Source: DASXAI01 sp963728985 (GTDB taxonomy: Bacteria; Actinomycetota; Acidimicrobiia; Acidimicrobiales; Ilumatobacteraceae). From it: a DNA stretch of 64,000 nt. Location: NCBI GenBank assembly GCA_963728985.1, contig CAVSME010000006.1, forward strand, positions 558,001 through 622,000. The letters are read 5' to 3'. Shown here one piece after another: positions 17,028 to 25,225 of the stretch (positions are counted from its first letter, which is position 1; each line of letters starts with the position of its first letter). A program made the translations under genes and the position numbers. The notes beneath the pieces were generated by a model. The model saw nothing but the letters and a program-made list of their open reading frames with translations, made no database searches and was not told where the DNA came from.

Positions 17028-18010
17028 GGCACGTCACTCACGTCGACCAGCACCTTGCCCGTCGCGCCCCCCTCGACGGCGTCGTGGGCGGCAGCGATCT
17101 CCTCCAGCGGGAACCGGTGGAGGGGGAGCAGGGTGAGCTCGCCGGCAGCGGCCGCCGCCGTCACGTCGGCCACGGCCTGGGTGATGGCGGCGGGCGGCAG
17201 GCGGTACACGAGCACGTAGCGCAGCGTGGTGTTGGCGAACATGAGGTTGATCGTGGGCAGCACCGGCTCGGTCGGTTCGTTGGCGTAGATGACGATCGTG
17301 CCGTTGCCGGCCAGCACCGCCCGGTCGAGGTCGGCGTTCGTGGTGAGGGCCACCTCGATGATGCGATGCACGCCGCCCGGCGCCGCTGCTCGGATCTGGT
17401 CACGAGCGTCGCTGTCGCGGTAGTTCACCACGTGATGGGCGCCCGCCGCTCTGGCGATGGCGCCCTTGGCCTCCGAGCTCACCGTGGCGATGACCTGGGC
17501 CCCGGCCCGGCGGGCCAGCTCGATGGCGGCGTGCCCGACCGCACCGGCGCCGCCGGCCACGAGCACGGTCTGGCCGTCGATCGGGCCGTCGGCGAACAGG
17601 CACCGGTGGGCGGTCATGGCAGGGATGCCGAGCGTCGCACCGAGATCGAAGCTCACGCCATCGGGCAGGGGCACCGCAAGTGCCTCGGGCAGCACGATCC
17701 ACTCCGCCGCCGTGCCCCACTGACGCTGCCAGGAGGCGTGGTAGATCCACACCCGCTGGCCGACGCGCCCACCGTCCACACCGCTGCCGACGGCGTCGAT
17801 CACCCCGGCCCCGTCCTGGTTCGGCACGATGAACGGGAAGGGCAGCTCGGCGCCGGGCCGGCCGGTGCGGGCCTTCCAGTCCGTGGGGTTCACGCCCGAC
17901 ACGACGACGTGGACCCGCACCTCGCCGGGCCCCGGCTCGGGCCGGTCATGGTCGACGACGCGCAGCACGTCGGCCGCCGCTCCGTACCGGTCGTACATGG
18001 CGACGCGCAC
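17024..18010 (-). CDS. Zinc-free quinone oxidoreductase (MDR superfamily)
   Basis: The 328-residue protein has a GroES-like N-terminal domain (RVAMYDRYGAAADVLRVVD, VSGVNPTDWKARTGRPG, PFIVPNQDGAGVIDAVGSGV) and a Rossmann domain with VLVAGGAGAVGHAAIELARR. The zinc ligands of alcohol dehydrogenases are absent, as in NADPH:quinone reductases. It begins at GTG 18010, giving the normal MRxxxYDRYG start, 7 nt after the stop of the MMPL gene, with which it is probably co-transcribed. Substrates could be quinones or reactive enones. Confidence 0.88.
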   Translation of the reverse strand: MRVAMYDRYGAAADVLRVVDHDRPEPGPGEVRVHVVVSGVNPTDWKARTGRPGAELPFPFIVPNQDGAGVIDAVGSGVDGGRVGQRVWIYHASWQRQWGTAAEWIVLPEALAVPLPDGVSFDLGATLGIPAMTAHRCLFADGPIDGQTVLVAGGAGAVGHAAIELARRAGAQVIATVSSEAKGAIARAAGAHHVVNYRDSDARDQIRAAAPGGVHRIIEVALTTNADLDRAVLAGNGTIVIYANEPTEPVLPTINLMFANTTLRYVLVYRLPPAAITQAVADVTAAAAAGELTLLPLHRFPLEEIAAAHDAVEGGATGKVLVDVSDVP

Positions 18011-18017
18011 GGAGACG

Positions 18018-20354
18018 TCAACCCGTGCCGACGCTCACCGATTCCCGCTCGACCGGCGCCGGCGCCGGCGGGCTCCCCTCGACGTTGACGTGTGGGAGCC
18101 ACCGCAGCCACGACGGCAGCCACCACGCCGCCCGCCCGAGGAGCTCCATGATGGCGGGCACGAGCACGCAGCGAACGACCGTCGCGTCGAGCAGCACGGC
18201 CACCGCCATCCCGAACCCGAGCAGCTTGATCGTCGGGTTGGGCGTGCTCACGTAGGCCAGGAAGACGGCCATCATGATCAGCGCGGCGGTCGTGATCACG
18301 CGGGCGGTCAGGCCGAGACCGCGCACCGTCGCCGCCCGAGGATCGCCGGTGCCCCGATACTCCTCGTGGATGCGGCTCATGAGGAAGACCTCGTAGTCCA
18401 TCGACAGGCCGAACAGGATCACGAACATCATGAGCGGCACGAACGACACGATCGGGATGGTGTCGGCCAGGCCGATGGCGCCCTTGCCCCATCCCCACTG
18501 GAAGACGGCGACGATCACGCCGTACGAGGCGCCGATGGCCACGAGGTTCATGGCCGCCGCCTTGAGCGGGACGAGGATCGAGCGGAACACCAGGAGCAGG
18601 AGCACGAACGCGCCCACGATCACCCCGACGATCACCCACGGCAGGCGGGAGGTCACGACGTTGGTGAGGGCGATCAGCGTGGCCGTCGCCCCGCCCACGT
18701 AGACGCTGCCGGCCAGCGGCGTGCCGCCGGTGGCGGCGGGCACGATCTCAGTACCGAGGCGGCTGACGAGGGCCTCGGTGGCCTCGGCCGAGGGTGCGGA
18801 GTCGGGGATGACGGCGATGACGGCGGCATCCGCCCCGCTCGTCTGGTTGAGCTGGGGCGGCAGCACCAGCGTCACGCCGGGGTTGGTGCACACGTCGAGG
18901 TTCCCGCCGCCCTGGCGGTAGCGGGCCACGGCGGCGGCCAGGGCCTGCTGGGTGGCGGCGGGGGAGGCGACGGCCGCCGGTCCGTCACAGGCGGCGACGG
19001 CGAGGCGGTCGAGGGCGGCCTGGATGCCCGGCTGGCTGGCCGCCGTCGTGGCCGGGAACTGGGCGGCCAGCAGCAACGGGCCGTTGAAGCCGGGCCCGAA
19101 CCCCTCGGCGATGAGGTCGTAGGCGTGGCGCTGGGTGAGGCGGGTTGGCTCGGACCCGTCGTCGGGCAGGCCGAGGCGGATGTGGAAGAGCGGCACGGCC
19201 AGCAGGCCGAGAAAGACGGCGCTGGCCACCAGGAACAGCCACGGCCGGCGGGCGATGTGGGTGGCCCACCGGCCCCAGAAGCGTTCCTCGACCGGCTTCG
19301 TGGAGTCGCGCCCGAGTCCGGGGATGCGCACCCGGTCGATCCCGTGGCCGGCCACGGCCATGAGCGCCGGGAGCAGGCTGAGGGCGGCGGTCACCATGAC
19401 GGCCACGGCCACCGCGGCGCTGATGCCGAGGTTGGCCACGAAGGGGATGCCCACCAGGAGCAGACCCAGCAGGGCCACGATGACGGTGGCCCCGGCGAAC
19501 ACGACGGCGTTGCCGGCGGTGCCGAGGGCGGTGCCCACCGCATCGGGCACCGTCATGCCCTCGTGGAGGTGCTGGCGGTAGCGGGTGGTGATGAGGAGCG
19601 AGTAGTCGATGCCGACGCCGAGGCCGAGCATCACCGCCAGGATCGGGGCGATGGAGCTGACGTCGGTGACGAAGGTGAGCAACAGCACGGCGTTGCTGGC
19701 GACGGCCACGCCGAGCAGGGCCGTGCCGATCGGCAGCAGCATCCCCACGACGGAGCCGAAGGCAAGCAGCAACAGCACCACGGCGATGCCGATGCCGATC
19801 AGGTCGGCGTGCTCGGAGATCCAGCTGGCGCCGGTGGAGTAGACGGTCACGAAGTTGCCGCCGAAGGCGACCCGCAGGCCGGCCTGCTCGGCCGGCGCGG
19901 CGGCGGCGAGGAGAGCGTCGTAGGAGATGCGGTCGCTCGGCGCGAAGTCGGACGCCGGCTGACCGAAGCCGACCGTCACGTAGGCGGTCGTGCCGTCGGG
20001 AGCGGTGAGCAGATCGCCCACCGAAGCCACCCCGGGCACGGCCTTCAGCGCCGTGGTCGTGGCGGCGATGGCGCTCTGGTACGCCGGTGCCGTCAGCGTG
20101 CCCGACGGCGCGTGGAACACGACGTTGGCGCTGGCGTTGTCCTGCGCCGGGAAGCGCTCCTGCAAGACGGCGACGGCGCGCTGGGCGTCGGTGCCGGGGA
20201 CGGAGAAGTCGTCGTTGGTGTCGTGCTGGCGCTGCTGGCCGACGGCGATCACGGCGACGAGGGCGGCCAGCCACGCCGCCAGCACCCACCACTTGTGCCG
20301 GGCCACGAAACGCCCCCACCGGCCCAGCCCGCTCCCCGCCGCCTGTGTTGTCAC
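18018..20354 (-). CDS. MMPL-family RND transporter
   Basis: The protein is about 778 residues with twelve predicted membrane helices in two repeats. Each repeat has one helix, a soluble domain of about 150-170 residues, then five helices. Signature segments are LGLGVGIDYSLLITTRYRQH in repeat 1 and LFGLSMDYEVFLMSRIHEEY in repeat 2, containing the Asp-Tyr pairs of the proton path. MMPL exporters move lipids or siderophores out of actinobacteria; the cargo is unknown. The start is ambiguous: a minus-strand TAGCCT box (20363-20368) ends 8 nt before the GTG at 20354, which I use, and a GTG at 20357 is the alternative. A family-A repeat lies upstream. Confidence 0.88.
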   Translation of the reverse strand: MTTQAAGSGLGRWGRFVARHKWWVLAAWLAALVAVIAVGQQRQHDTNDDFSVPGTDAQRAVAVLQERFPAQDNASANVVFHAPSGTLTAPAYQSAIAATTTALKAVPGVASVGDLLTAPDGTTAYVTVGFGQPASDFAPSDRISYDALLAAAAPAEQAGLRVAFGGNFVTVYSTGASWISEHADLIGIGIAVVLLLLAFGSVVGMLLPIGTALLGVAVASNAVLLLTFVTDVSSIAPILAVMLGLGVGIDYSLLITTRYRQHLHEGMTVPDAVGTALGTAGNAVVFAGATVIVALLGLLLVGIPFVANLGISAAVAVAVMVTAALSLLPALMAVAGHGIDRVRIPGLGRDSTKPVEERFWGRWATHIARRPWLFLVASAVFLGLLAVPLFHIRLGLPDDGSEPTRLTQRHAYDLIAEGFGPGFNGPLLLAAQFPATTAASQPGIQAALDRLAVAACDGPAAVASPAATQQALAAAVARYRQGGGNLDVCTNPGVTLVLPPQLNQTSGADAAVIAVIPDSAPSAEATEALVSRLGTEIVPAATGGTPLAGSVYVGGATATLIALTNVVTSRLPWVIVGVIVGAFVLLLLVFRSILVPLKAAAMNLVAIGASYGVIVAVFQWGWGKGAIGLADTIPIVSFVPLMMFVILFGLSMDYEVFLMSRIHEEYRGTGDPRAATVRGLGLTARVITTAALIMMAVFLAYVSTPNPTIKLLGFGMAVAVLLDATVVRCVLVPAIMELLGRAAWWLPSWLRWLPHVNVEGSPPAPAPVERESVSVGTG

Positions 20355-20432
20355 CACCGCGCAGGCTACCGCTGAACGCACCCTCCGTGCTCAGGAAAGT
20401 ACGCAGCGTGTCAACGGGCGGAAGCGGGACCG

Positions 20433-20500
20433 CAATGGGTGCGAGACGGCCCGCCCGGCGGGTGATCTCGCACCCGTGACGGGCTTCGCACCCAACGTTG
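20433..20500. repeat. Intergenic repeat, family A, copy 1
   Basis: This 68-bp element has the order ATGGGTGCGA, CCCGCC, GGCGGG, TCGCACCC, TGACGGG, TCGCACCCAA. The first GGGTGCGA and the first TCGCACCC can close a stem around the inner CCCGCC/GGCGGG stem. It matches the element at 42820-42887 (reverse complement) at about 59 of 68 positions. It lies 1 bp from the stop of the DUF2079 gene and is oriented the same way relative to that gene as the other two copies are to theirs. Confidence 0.8.
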
Positions 20501-20501
20501 G

Positions 20502-22070
20502 TTACGGCGGGCCTCGGGGATTGGCCGGTGGGCGCACTCGCTCGGCGAGCACGAGGGTGCCCTGCTGGTCGCGGACGGCGAACTCGCTGGCCAGAAGCTG
20601 GTCGAAGAGCTTGGCGTCGGCCGGTTGGAACAGCGACGTGTCGACGAAGATCCATCGCACCTCGGCCGGGTCGCCGAGGGCGCTCGGGCTGATGCCGTAG
20701 TTCTTGTTCACCCACGGGTTCGGGTACGTGTAGACGATCGGCCGGTGCGTCAGGTGGGGCACGGCGTAGTAGTCGGCGCTGACCCCGTCGTCGGATCCGA
20801 TGCGGGCGATCATCCGGTCCCGGATGGCCACGTCGGACGGTTCGGGGATCGGCCAGTAGCCCCGGTGGTACTCGATGCCGATGGGCGACACCCCCCACGC
20901 GACGGTGGCCGCCAGCGCGCAGGCGCAGGCCAGCCCGACCGTGAAGCGGCTCGGTCCCTCACCCAACCGGCGACGCTCGAACCACCGCCGCAATCGAGCG
21001 ACGCCTTCCACCATGGCGATGCCGAGCGCCACCATCGGCAGCGCCTGGTAGTGGTAGCGCAGGTCCCACGTGAAGTCGGCGGTCGAGAGCAGGTTCACCA
21101 GGGCCTGTGGGAGGCCGAGCAGCAGCACTTCTGGCGCCACCAAGGGCGTGAACCCGAACGGCGCGGTGATGTCGAGGGCGTACCCGCCGGCGCCGTTGTC
21201 GGCCAGGCGCTGGGCGATGCGATCGGGGTGGGCGAAGCCCGTCTTCAGCACCTCGGCGGGCGTGGCGCCCAGGTCGCCGTACAGGCCGCCGTACACGGTG
21301 CCGCCCCCGGCGACGTGGGGCACCAGCCAGGCGCCGATGATCACGAACCAGGCCAGGGCGCCGGCGATGACCAGTGCGCCCACCTTGCGGCGGCCCCTGA
21401 TCAGGTACAGCACGCCGAGGCCGACGACGAGCAGGCTGACGTCCTCCTTCCACGCCATGGCCAGCACGAGGAGGACCACGAACGGCACCCACCGCCGCTC
21501 CTCGCCGAACCAGTAGGCCCACAGCAGGAACGGGATGGCCATCACCTCGGGGTGGAAGCCCTCCCAGGCGAAGAACTGCAGCGGCGGCTGCAGCAGCCAC
21601 ACCACCGAGAGCCCGAGCGCCCACCACTGGTTGGCCAGGCGGCGGCGGGCCAACAGGTAGATCGGGATGGCGGCGGAGGCGATGGCCAGCACCTGCAGGA
21701 CGTCCCAGGCGTTCGGTCCGGCGCCGAGCCACTCGAACGGGACGAGCAGGTAGAAGGCGAAGGTGGCGTGGTGGCCGAAGACGGGCAGGCCCCGCACGGT
21801 GTCGAACGTCTGGCCGTGAGCCAGCAGCCAGATCGCCTGGTCGTGGATGCCGAGGTCGAAGTCGATGGTGCGGTACCGCTCGTGGCGCAACACCACCAGG
21901 AACGAGAAGACGATGGCCCACACCGCCATGACCACCCCGAGGACGGCGGCTGCCGGTTCGTCGCGGATGCGCACGGCGATGCGGTTGGCGGCCCGGTCCG
22001 GACGCACCTCGGCCAGCCATGATCGCCAGCCCGACCGTCTGACGGGGACGAGCGACCCCGCTTCGGTCAC
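20502..22070 (-). CDS. DUF2079 multi-spanning membrane protein (GT-C-like)
   Basis: The 522-residue protein has about ten to eleven hydrophobic helices. After the first helix comes RTIDFDLGIHDQAIWLLAHG, whose Asp pair resembles the metal/donor loop of GT-C glycosyltransferases, then PVFGHHATFAFYLLVPFEWL and FFAWEGFHPEVMAIPFLLWA. The C-terminal soluble part ends with DQQGTLVLAERVRPP. DUF2079 proteins are predicted lipid-linked-sugar glycosyltransferases, but none has a proven substrate that I know of. The GTG start at 22070 overlaps the TetR stop (GTGA); the N-terminal extension of the longer frame is a shadow. TetR may control it. Confidence 0.82.
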   Translation of the reverse strand: MTEAGSLVPVRRSGWRSWLAEVRPDRAANRIAVRIRDEPAAAVLGVVMAVWAIVFSFLVVLRHERYRTIDFDLGIHDQAIWLLAHGQTFDTVRGLPVFGHHATFAFYLLVPFEWLGAGPNAWDVLQVLAIASAAIPIYLLARRRLANQWWALGLSVVWLLQPPLQFFAWEGFHPEVMAIPFLLWAYWFGEERRWVPFVVLLVLAMAWKEDVSLLVVGLGVLYLIRGRRKVGALVIAGALAWFVIIGAWLVPHVAGGGTVYGGLYGDLGATPAEVLKTGFAHPDRIAQRLADNGAGGYALDITAPFGFTPLVAPEVLLLGLPQALVNLLSTADFTWDLRYHYQALPMVALGIAMVEGVARLRRWFERRRLGEGPSRFTVGLACACALAATVAWGVSPIGIEYHRGYWPIPEPSDVAIRDRMIARIGSDDGVSADYYAVPHLTHRPIVYTYPNPWVNKNYGISPSALGDPAEVRWIFVDTSLFQPADAKLFDQLLASEFAVRDQQGTLVLAERVRPPANPRGPP

Positions 22071-22702
22071 GCCACGTCGCGAGCGACCCGCTTGGCAGCC
22101 CGCTCGAACGACGCTTCGTCGACGTCCAGCTCGGTGGCCGCGGCGCGACGCACGTAGCGCAGCAGCTGATCGTGCGTCAGGAGGCCCTCGTGCACCGTGA
22201 CCTGCAGGCCGAGCCCGTCGAGGAGGGCAGCGAGCCGCCACGCGGTGGCCTCGGGATCGGCGCAGCGGAACTCACCGGCGGCGACACCCTCGCGCACGAC
22301 GTCGGCGATCACCCGCTGCCACTGGAGGTCGAGCTCCTGGCTGATCTTCTGCAGCGTGGGGCTGCGCAGCGCCTCGCCCCAACCGTCGATCCACAGCATC
22401 CAGCCCGGCTCGGCCTGCACGTGGCCGTAGAGGTGGATGACCCGCTCGAGCCGCTCGACGGCGGTGGTGCCCCGCTCGACCTCGGCGTGGAGACGGACGA
22501 GGTCGGCTTCCGCGGCCCACTGGAAGGCTTCGGCCAAGAGCTGGTCCTTGGACTCGAAGTGGTAGTGGATGAGCCCCGTGGAGACACCGAGCTTGGCGGC
22601 GACGTCGGCGATGCGCGTGGCTCCGAAGCCCCGTTCGATGACGACCTGGCAGGTGACCTCGAGGATCTCGTTGCGCCGCTCCTCGACCGTGGGTCTGCGC
22701 AC
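22067..22702 (-). CDS. TetR-family transcriptional regulator
   Basis: The protein is 211 residues. The N-terminal helix-turn-helix reads VEERRNEILEVTCQVVIERG, FGATRIADVAAKLGVSTGLI and HYHFESKDQLLAEAF, the classic TetR DNA-binding domain. The C-terminal ligand domain (LDLQWQRVIADVVREGVAAG) looks like TetR_C proteins of the betaine/fatty-acid type. It starts at the GTG at 22702, 8 nt after a minus-strand TAGCGT box (22711-22716), without a ribosome binding site. It overlaps the DUF2079 gene by 4 nt, suggesting it regulates its own operon, perhaps also the MMPL exporter downstream. Confidence 0.87.
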   Translation of the reverse strand: MRRPTVEERRNEILEVTCQVVIERGFGATRIADVAAKLGVSTGLIHYHFESKDQLLAEAFQWAAEADLVRLHAEVERGTTAVERLERVIHLYGHVQAEPGWMLWIDGWGEALRSPTLQKISQELDLQWQRVIADVVREGVAAGEFRCADPEATAWRLAALLDGLGLQVTVHEGLLTHDQLLRYVRRAAATELDVDEASFERAAKRVARDVA

Positions 22703-22748
22703 GTCCCGGCACGCTAGTGCTCTCACGTCGCCGCTCCCGGGCTACCGC

Positions 22749-23435
22749 TCAGACGACCGCCGCTCGGCAGGCGACGCCTCCGTTGGCATCGACGATGCGC
22801 AGCTCCACGAGGGATGCAGCCTGATCGACCCGACCGGCCCACGCCCATCGCCCCGCGTTCATCGACCGCATCGGCCCGATGTCGACGACCTGGCCGTCGC
22901 CGTCCACGCCGACCAGGCGGTAGCTCATCCCGTCGAGGCCGTAGGTGACGTTGACCAGCACCCACGGATCCTGCCCGCGGGAGACGTAGGCCTCGCCGAG
23001 CTGATGGTCGTCGCCGCCGATCATGGGCACGGCCTGCAACGTGCGGGCGTTCAGCGCCACCGCCGCCGGTGAGGAGGAGTGACGGGTGGCGGCGACGGCG
23101 ATCGTGGCGCCCACCGCGACGGCCGCAGCGATGACCGCAGCGGCCACGAGGTGCACGGTGCGCCACCGGCGCGTCCGGATCGGCGTGACCTCCGCCGGCG
23201 GCGCCGACTCGGAGCGGATGGCACTCAACACCCGTTCAGCCAGTGCCGGCGGGGGCTCGACGCTGGGGCCGATACCGGCGAGGCCGTCGACCACGTCGGC
23301 CAGGTCCCGCACCTCGGCCCGGCATGCCGTGCAGTGGGCGATGTGCACCAGCACCTCGGCCCGCACGGCGCCGTCGAGGGATCCGAGCGCCAGCTCGGGC
23401 GCCAGGTCGCGCACGTCTGCGCACTCGACGTTCAT
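22749..23435 (-). CDS. Anti-sigma factor with zinc-binding N-terminus
   Basis: The 228-residue protein's N-terminal domain has the anti-sigma zinc pattern: an acidic CADVRDLAPELALGSLD start, then HIAHCTACRAEV (H-x3-C-x2-C, residues 31-38). One membrane helix (LVAAAVIAAAVAVGATIAVAA) follows at about 93-113, then an external RskA-like domain containing ALNARTLQAVPMIGG. It would hold the sigma factor encoded just upstream and release it on a signal. It overlaps the sigma gene by 4 nt (ATGA), the usual stoichiometric coupling. Confidence 0.88.
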   Translation of the reverse strand: MNVECADVRDLAPELALGSLDGAVRAEVLVHIAHCTACRAEVRDLADVVDGLAGIGPSVEPPPALAERVLSAIRSESAPPAEVTPIRTRRWRTVHLVAAAVIAAAVAVGATIAVAATRHSSSPAAVALNARTLQAVPMIGGDDHQLGEAYVSRGQDPWVLVNVTYGLDGMSYRLVGVDGDGQVVDIGPMRSMNAGRWAWAGRVDQAASLVELRIVDANGGVACRAAVV

Positions 23436-24057
23436 GGTTCCTCGCCCTCCGTGTCGGAGGCGTCCTGCTGGTAGGCGGCCCGCAGCCGGCGCAGGCCGGC
23501 ACGGATGCGGGTTTTGGCCGTGCCGAGGGGGATCTGCTCGGCGGTGGCGACCTCGCTGGCGGACAGCCCGCCGTACGCGGCGAGCACCACGGCCCGGCGC
23601 TGCTCGACAGGGAGCCCGGCCAGCTCGGTGCGCAGGCGGCGGGCGTCGTCGTCCAGCTCAGCAGCGACGGCGGGAGAGTCGGGGGCGCCGAAGCTGGTGA
23701 TCAGCGGCTCCAGACGCGTCGGGTCCACCGGCTCGCTGCGGCGCATGCGCAAGGTGTCGATGGCCAGGTGGCGCACGATCGACAGCACCCAGGTGGCGAC
23801 CGTGCCCCGTCGGGCGTCGAACGACGCGGCGTGACGCCAGGCCCGCAGCAACGCTTCCTGGGCCACGTCCTCGGCCACGACCCGATCGCCGACCAGCTGC
23901 AGCGCCAACCCGTAGGCGCGGGGGAGAACCGGGTGACGAAGACGCGCGCCGCCACGGGATCGCTGGCGGCGAGGCCCGCCAGCACGGCGTCGTCGGAAGG
24001 CTCGCCCACGGACTGGCCTACGTTCGGCTCGGTCCGTTCGGGTTTTCGCCGCGTCAC
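23432..24057 (-). pseudogene. ECF sigma-70 factor, split by a one-base frameshift
   Basis: Region 2 (DVAQEALLRAWRHAASFDAR, VATWVLSIVRHLAIDTLRMR) and region 4 (LPVEQRRAVVLAAYGGLSAS, EVATAEQIPLGTAKTRI) are intact in one frame from 23432. The N-terminal SDDAVLAGLAASDPVAARV continues in another frame. The frames would join as FSPRAYGLALQLVGD if the run of five G on the plus strand (23920-23924) had one more base. So this is either a disrupted gene or a sequencing slip in a homopolymer. The start at GTG 24057 is tentative; the GTG before GEPSDD is an alternative. It belongs with the anti-sigma gene that overlaps its end and is divergent from the Rieske gene. Confidence 0.8.
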
Positions 24058-24062
24058 CGTCC

Positions 24063-24068
24063 TAGCGT
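24063..24068 (+). promoter_or_regulatory. TAGCGT -10 box for the Rieske oxygenase gene
   Basis: TAGCGT lies 11 nt before the ATG at 24080, with no ribosome binding site in between. The box is the same as those before 6535, 25226, 31874 and the TetR gene. Confidence 0.5.
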
Positions 24069-24079
24069 GCCATCAACCC

Positions 24080-25213
24080 ATGGCCGATACCGCTCCACTC
24101 GATCTCGAGGCCGTCGCCGCCACCGCGAGGCCGCTCGACGAGGCGCGGATGCTCCCCGCCGCCGCCTACCTCGACCCAGCGGTGCTGGCCTGGGAGCGCC
24201 GGCACCTCCTCGGCCGATCGTGGACGTGCGCCGGCCGGGTCGACGCCGTGCACCCCGGCCAGCAGCGCGCCGTCGCCGTGGCCGGCACGAGCGTGGTGGT
24301 GTCACGGGACGGCGCCGGCACCGTGCACGTGCTGGCCAACGTGTGCCGCCATCGAGGTCACGAGCTGCTGCCCATCGGCCGCAGCAGCGAGCGGGCGGTG
24401 ATCCAGTGCCCGTACCACGCGTGGACCTACGAGCTCGACGGCCGGCTGCGTTCCGCCCCCCGCCTCGCCACAGCAGCCTGTGAGGAGCTCGGCCTGGCAC
24501 CGATCCGCCATGCGCGATGGGGCGGTTGGCTCTTCGTCGACCTCGGTGGCGACGCCCCGGACTTCGGCTCCCACGTGGGCGAGCTGACCGGGTTGCTTCG
24601 GCCGTGGTGCACGGAGGAGCTGGTCGTCGCCGCCGCCCACACCTACACGGTCGACGCCAACTGGAAGCTCATCGTGGAGAACTACCACGAGTGCCTCCAC
24701 TGCCCGCTGATCCATCCGGAGCTGTGCCGGGTGAGCCCACCGACGTCGGGGAGCAACTTCGACGCCACCGCCGGCGCCTGGATCGGCGGCACCATGGATC
24801 TGGCGGAGCGGGCCACCACCATGTCGCTGACGGGTGACGGCCTCGGTCCGGTCCTGCCCGGGCTCGACGCCAGCCAGCGGCGGCAGGTGCTGTATGTCGG
24901 GCTGGGCTGGGACCTCCTCATCAGCGCCCACCCCGACTACGTCCTCACCCACCGGCTCGTCGCCGTCGATCCCGGGCGCACGACCGTGGAGTGCGAGTGG
25001 CTCTTCCGGCGCGACGCCGTGTGGAGCGGCCAGTTCGACCCGAGCTACGCGGTGAACTTCTGGGACCTCACCAACCGCCAGGACTGGTCGGCCGTCGAGA
25101 GCGTGCAGCGCGGCGTGGCCAGCCCGGCGTTCGTCCCCGGCCCCTTCGCCGCCAGCGAGGACGCCGTTCACCAGTTCGCACGTCGGGTCGCGGGCGCCTA
25201 TCTCGGGCACTAG
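24080..25213 (+). CDS. Rieske non-heme iron oxygenase, alpha subunit type
   Basis: The protein is 377 residues. The N-terminal Rieske [2Fe-2S] domain has ligands Cys89/His91 in VCRHRGHELL and Cys110/His113 in QCPYHAWTYELDG. The catalytic domain has the mononuclear iron motif ENYHECLHCPLIHPEL (about 200-215), where His207 and His212 are the likely ligands. This is the class of ring-hydroxylating dioxygenases and of carnitine/choline monooxygenases. No beta subunit, ferredoxin or reductase gene is adjacent, so electrons must come from elsewhere. It starts at ATG 24080, 11 nt after TAGCGT. The TAG stop is part of the next promoter box. Confidence 0.9.
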   Translation: MADTAPLDLEAVAATARPLDEARMLPAAAYLDPAVLAWERRHLLGRSWTCAGRVDAVHPGQQRAVAVAGTSVVVSRDGAGTVHVLANVCRHRGHELLPIGRSSERAVIQCPYHAWTYELDGRLRSAPRLATAACEELGLAPIRHARWGGWLFVDLGGDAPDFGSHVGELTGLLRPWCTEELVVAAAHTYTVDANWKLIVENYHECLHCPLIHPELCRVSPPTSGSNFDATAGAWIGGTMDLAERATTMSLTGDGLGPVLPGLDASQRRQVLYVGLGWDLLISAHPDYVLTHRLVAVDPGRTTVECEWLFRRDAVWSGQFDPSYAVNFWDLTNRQDWSAVESVQRGVASPAFVPGPFAASEDAVHQFARRVAGAYLGH

Positions 25214-25216
25214 CGT
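25211..25216 (+). promoter_or_regulatory. TAGCGT -10 box built on the Rieske gene stop codon
   Basis: The TAG stop of the Rieske gene (25211-25213) is the first half of TAGCGT, which ends 9 nt before the ATG at 25226. Similar reuse is seen at 15249 (TAAGGT) and, on the minus strand, at 31175-31180 (TAAGTT). Confidence 0.5.
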
Positions 25217-25225
25217 GCTCTTACG

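Noticed and set aside
20433..20500. Family-A repeats as fragments of a coding gene
   Set aside because: One frame gives similar peptides in the three copies, but this follows from DNA similarity; the stem arms change in pairs, pointing to structure rather than coding.
23920..23924. Programmed frameshift in the sigma gene
   Set aside because: No stimulatory structure or internal Shine-Dalgarno was evident, ECF sigma genes are not known for this, and two other genes in the window have similar indels.
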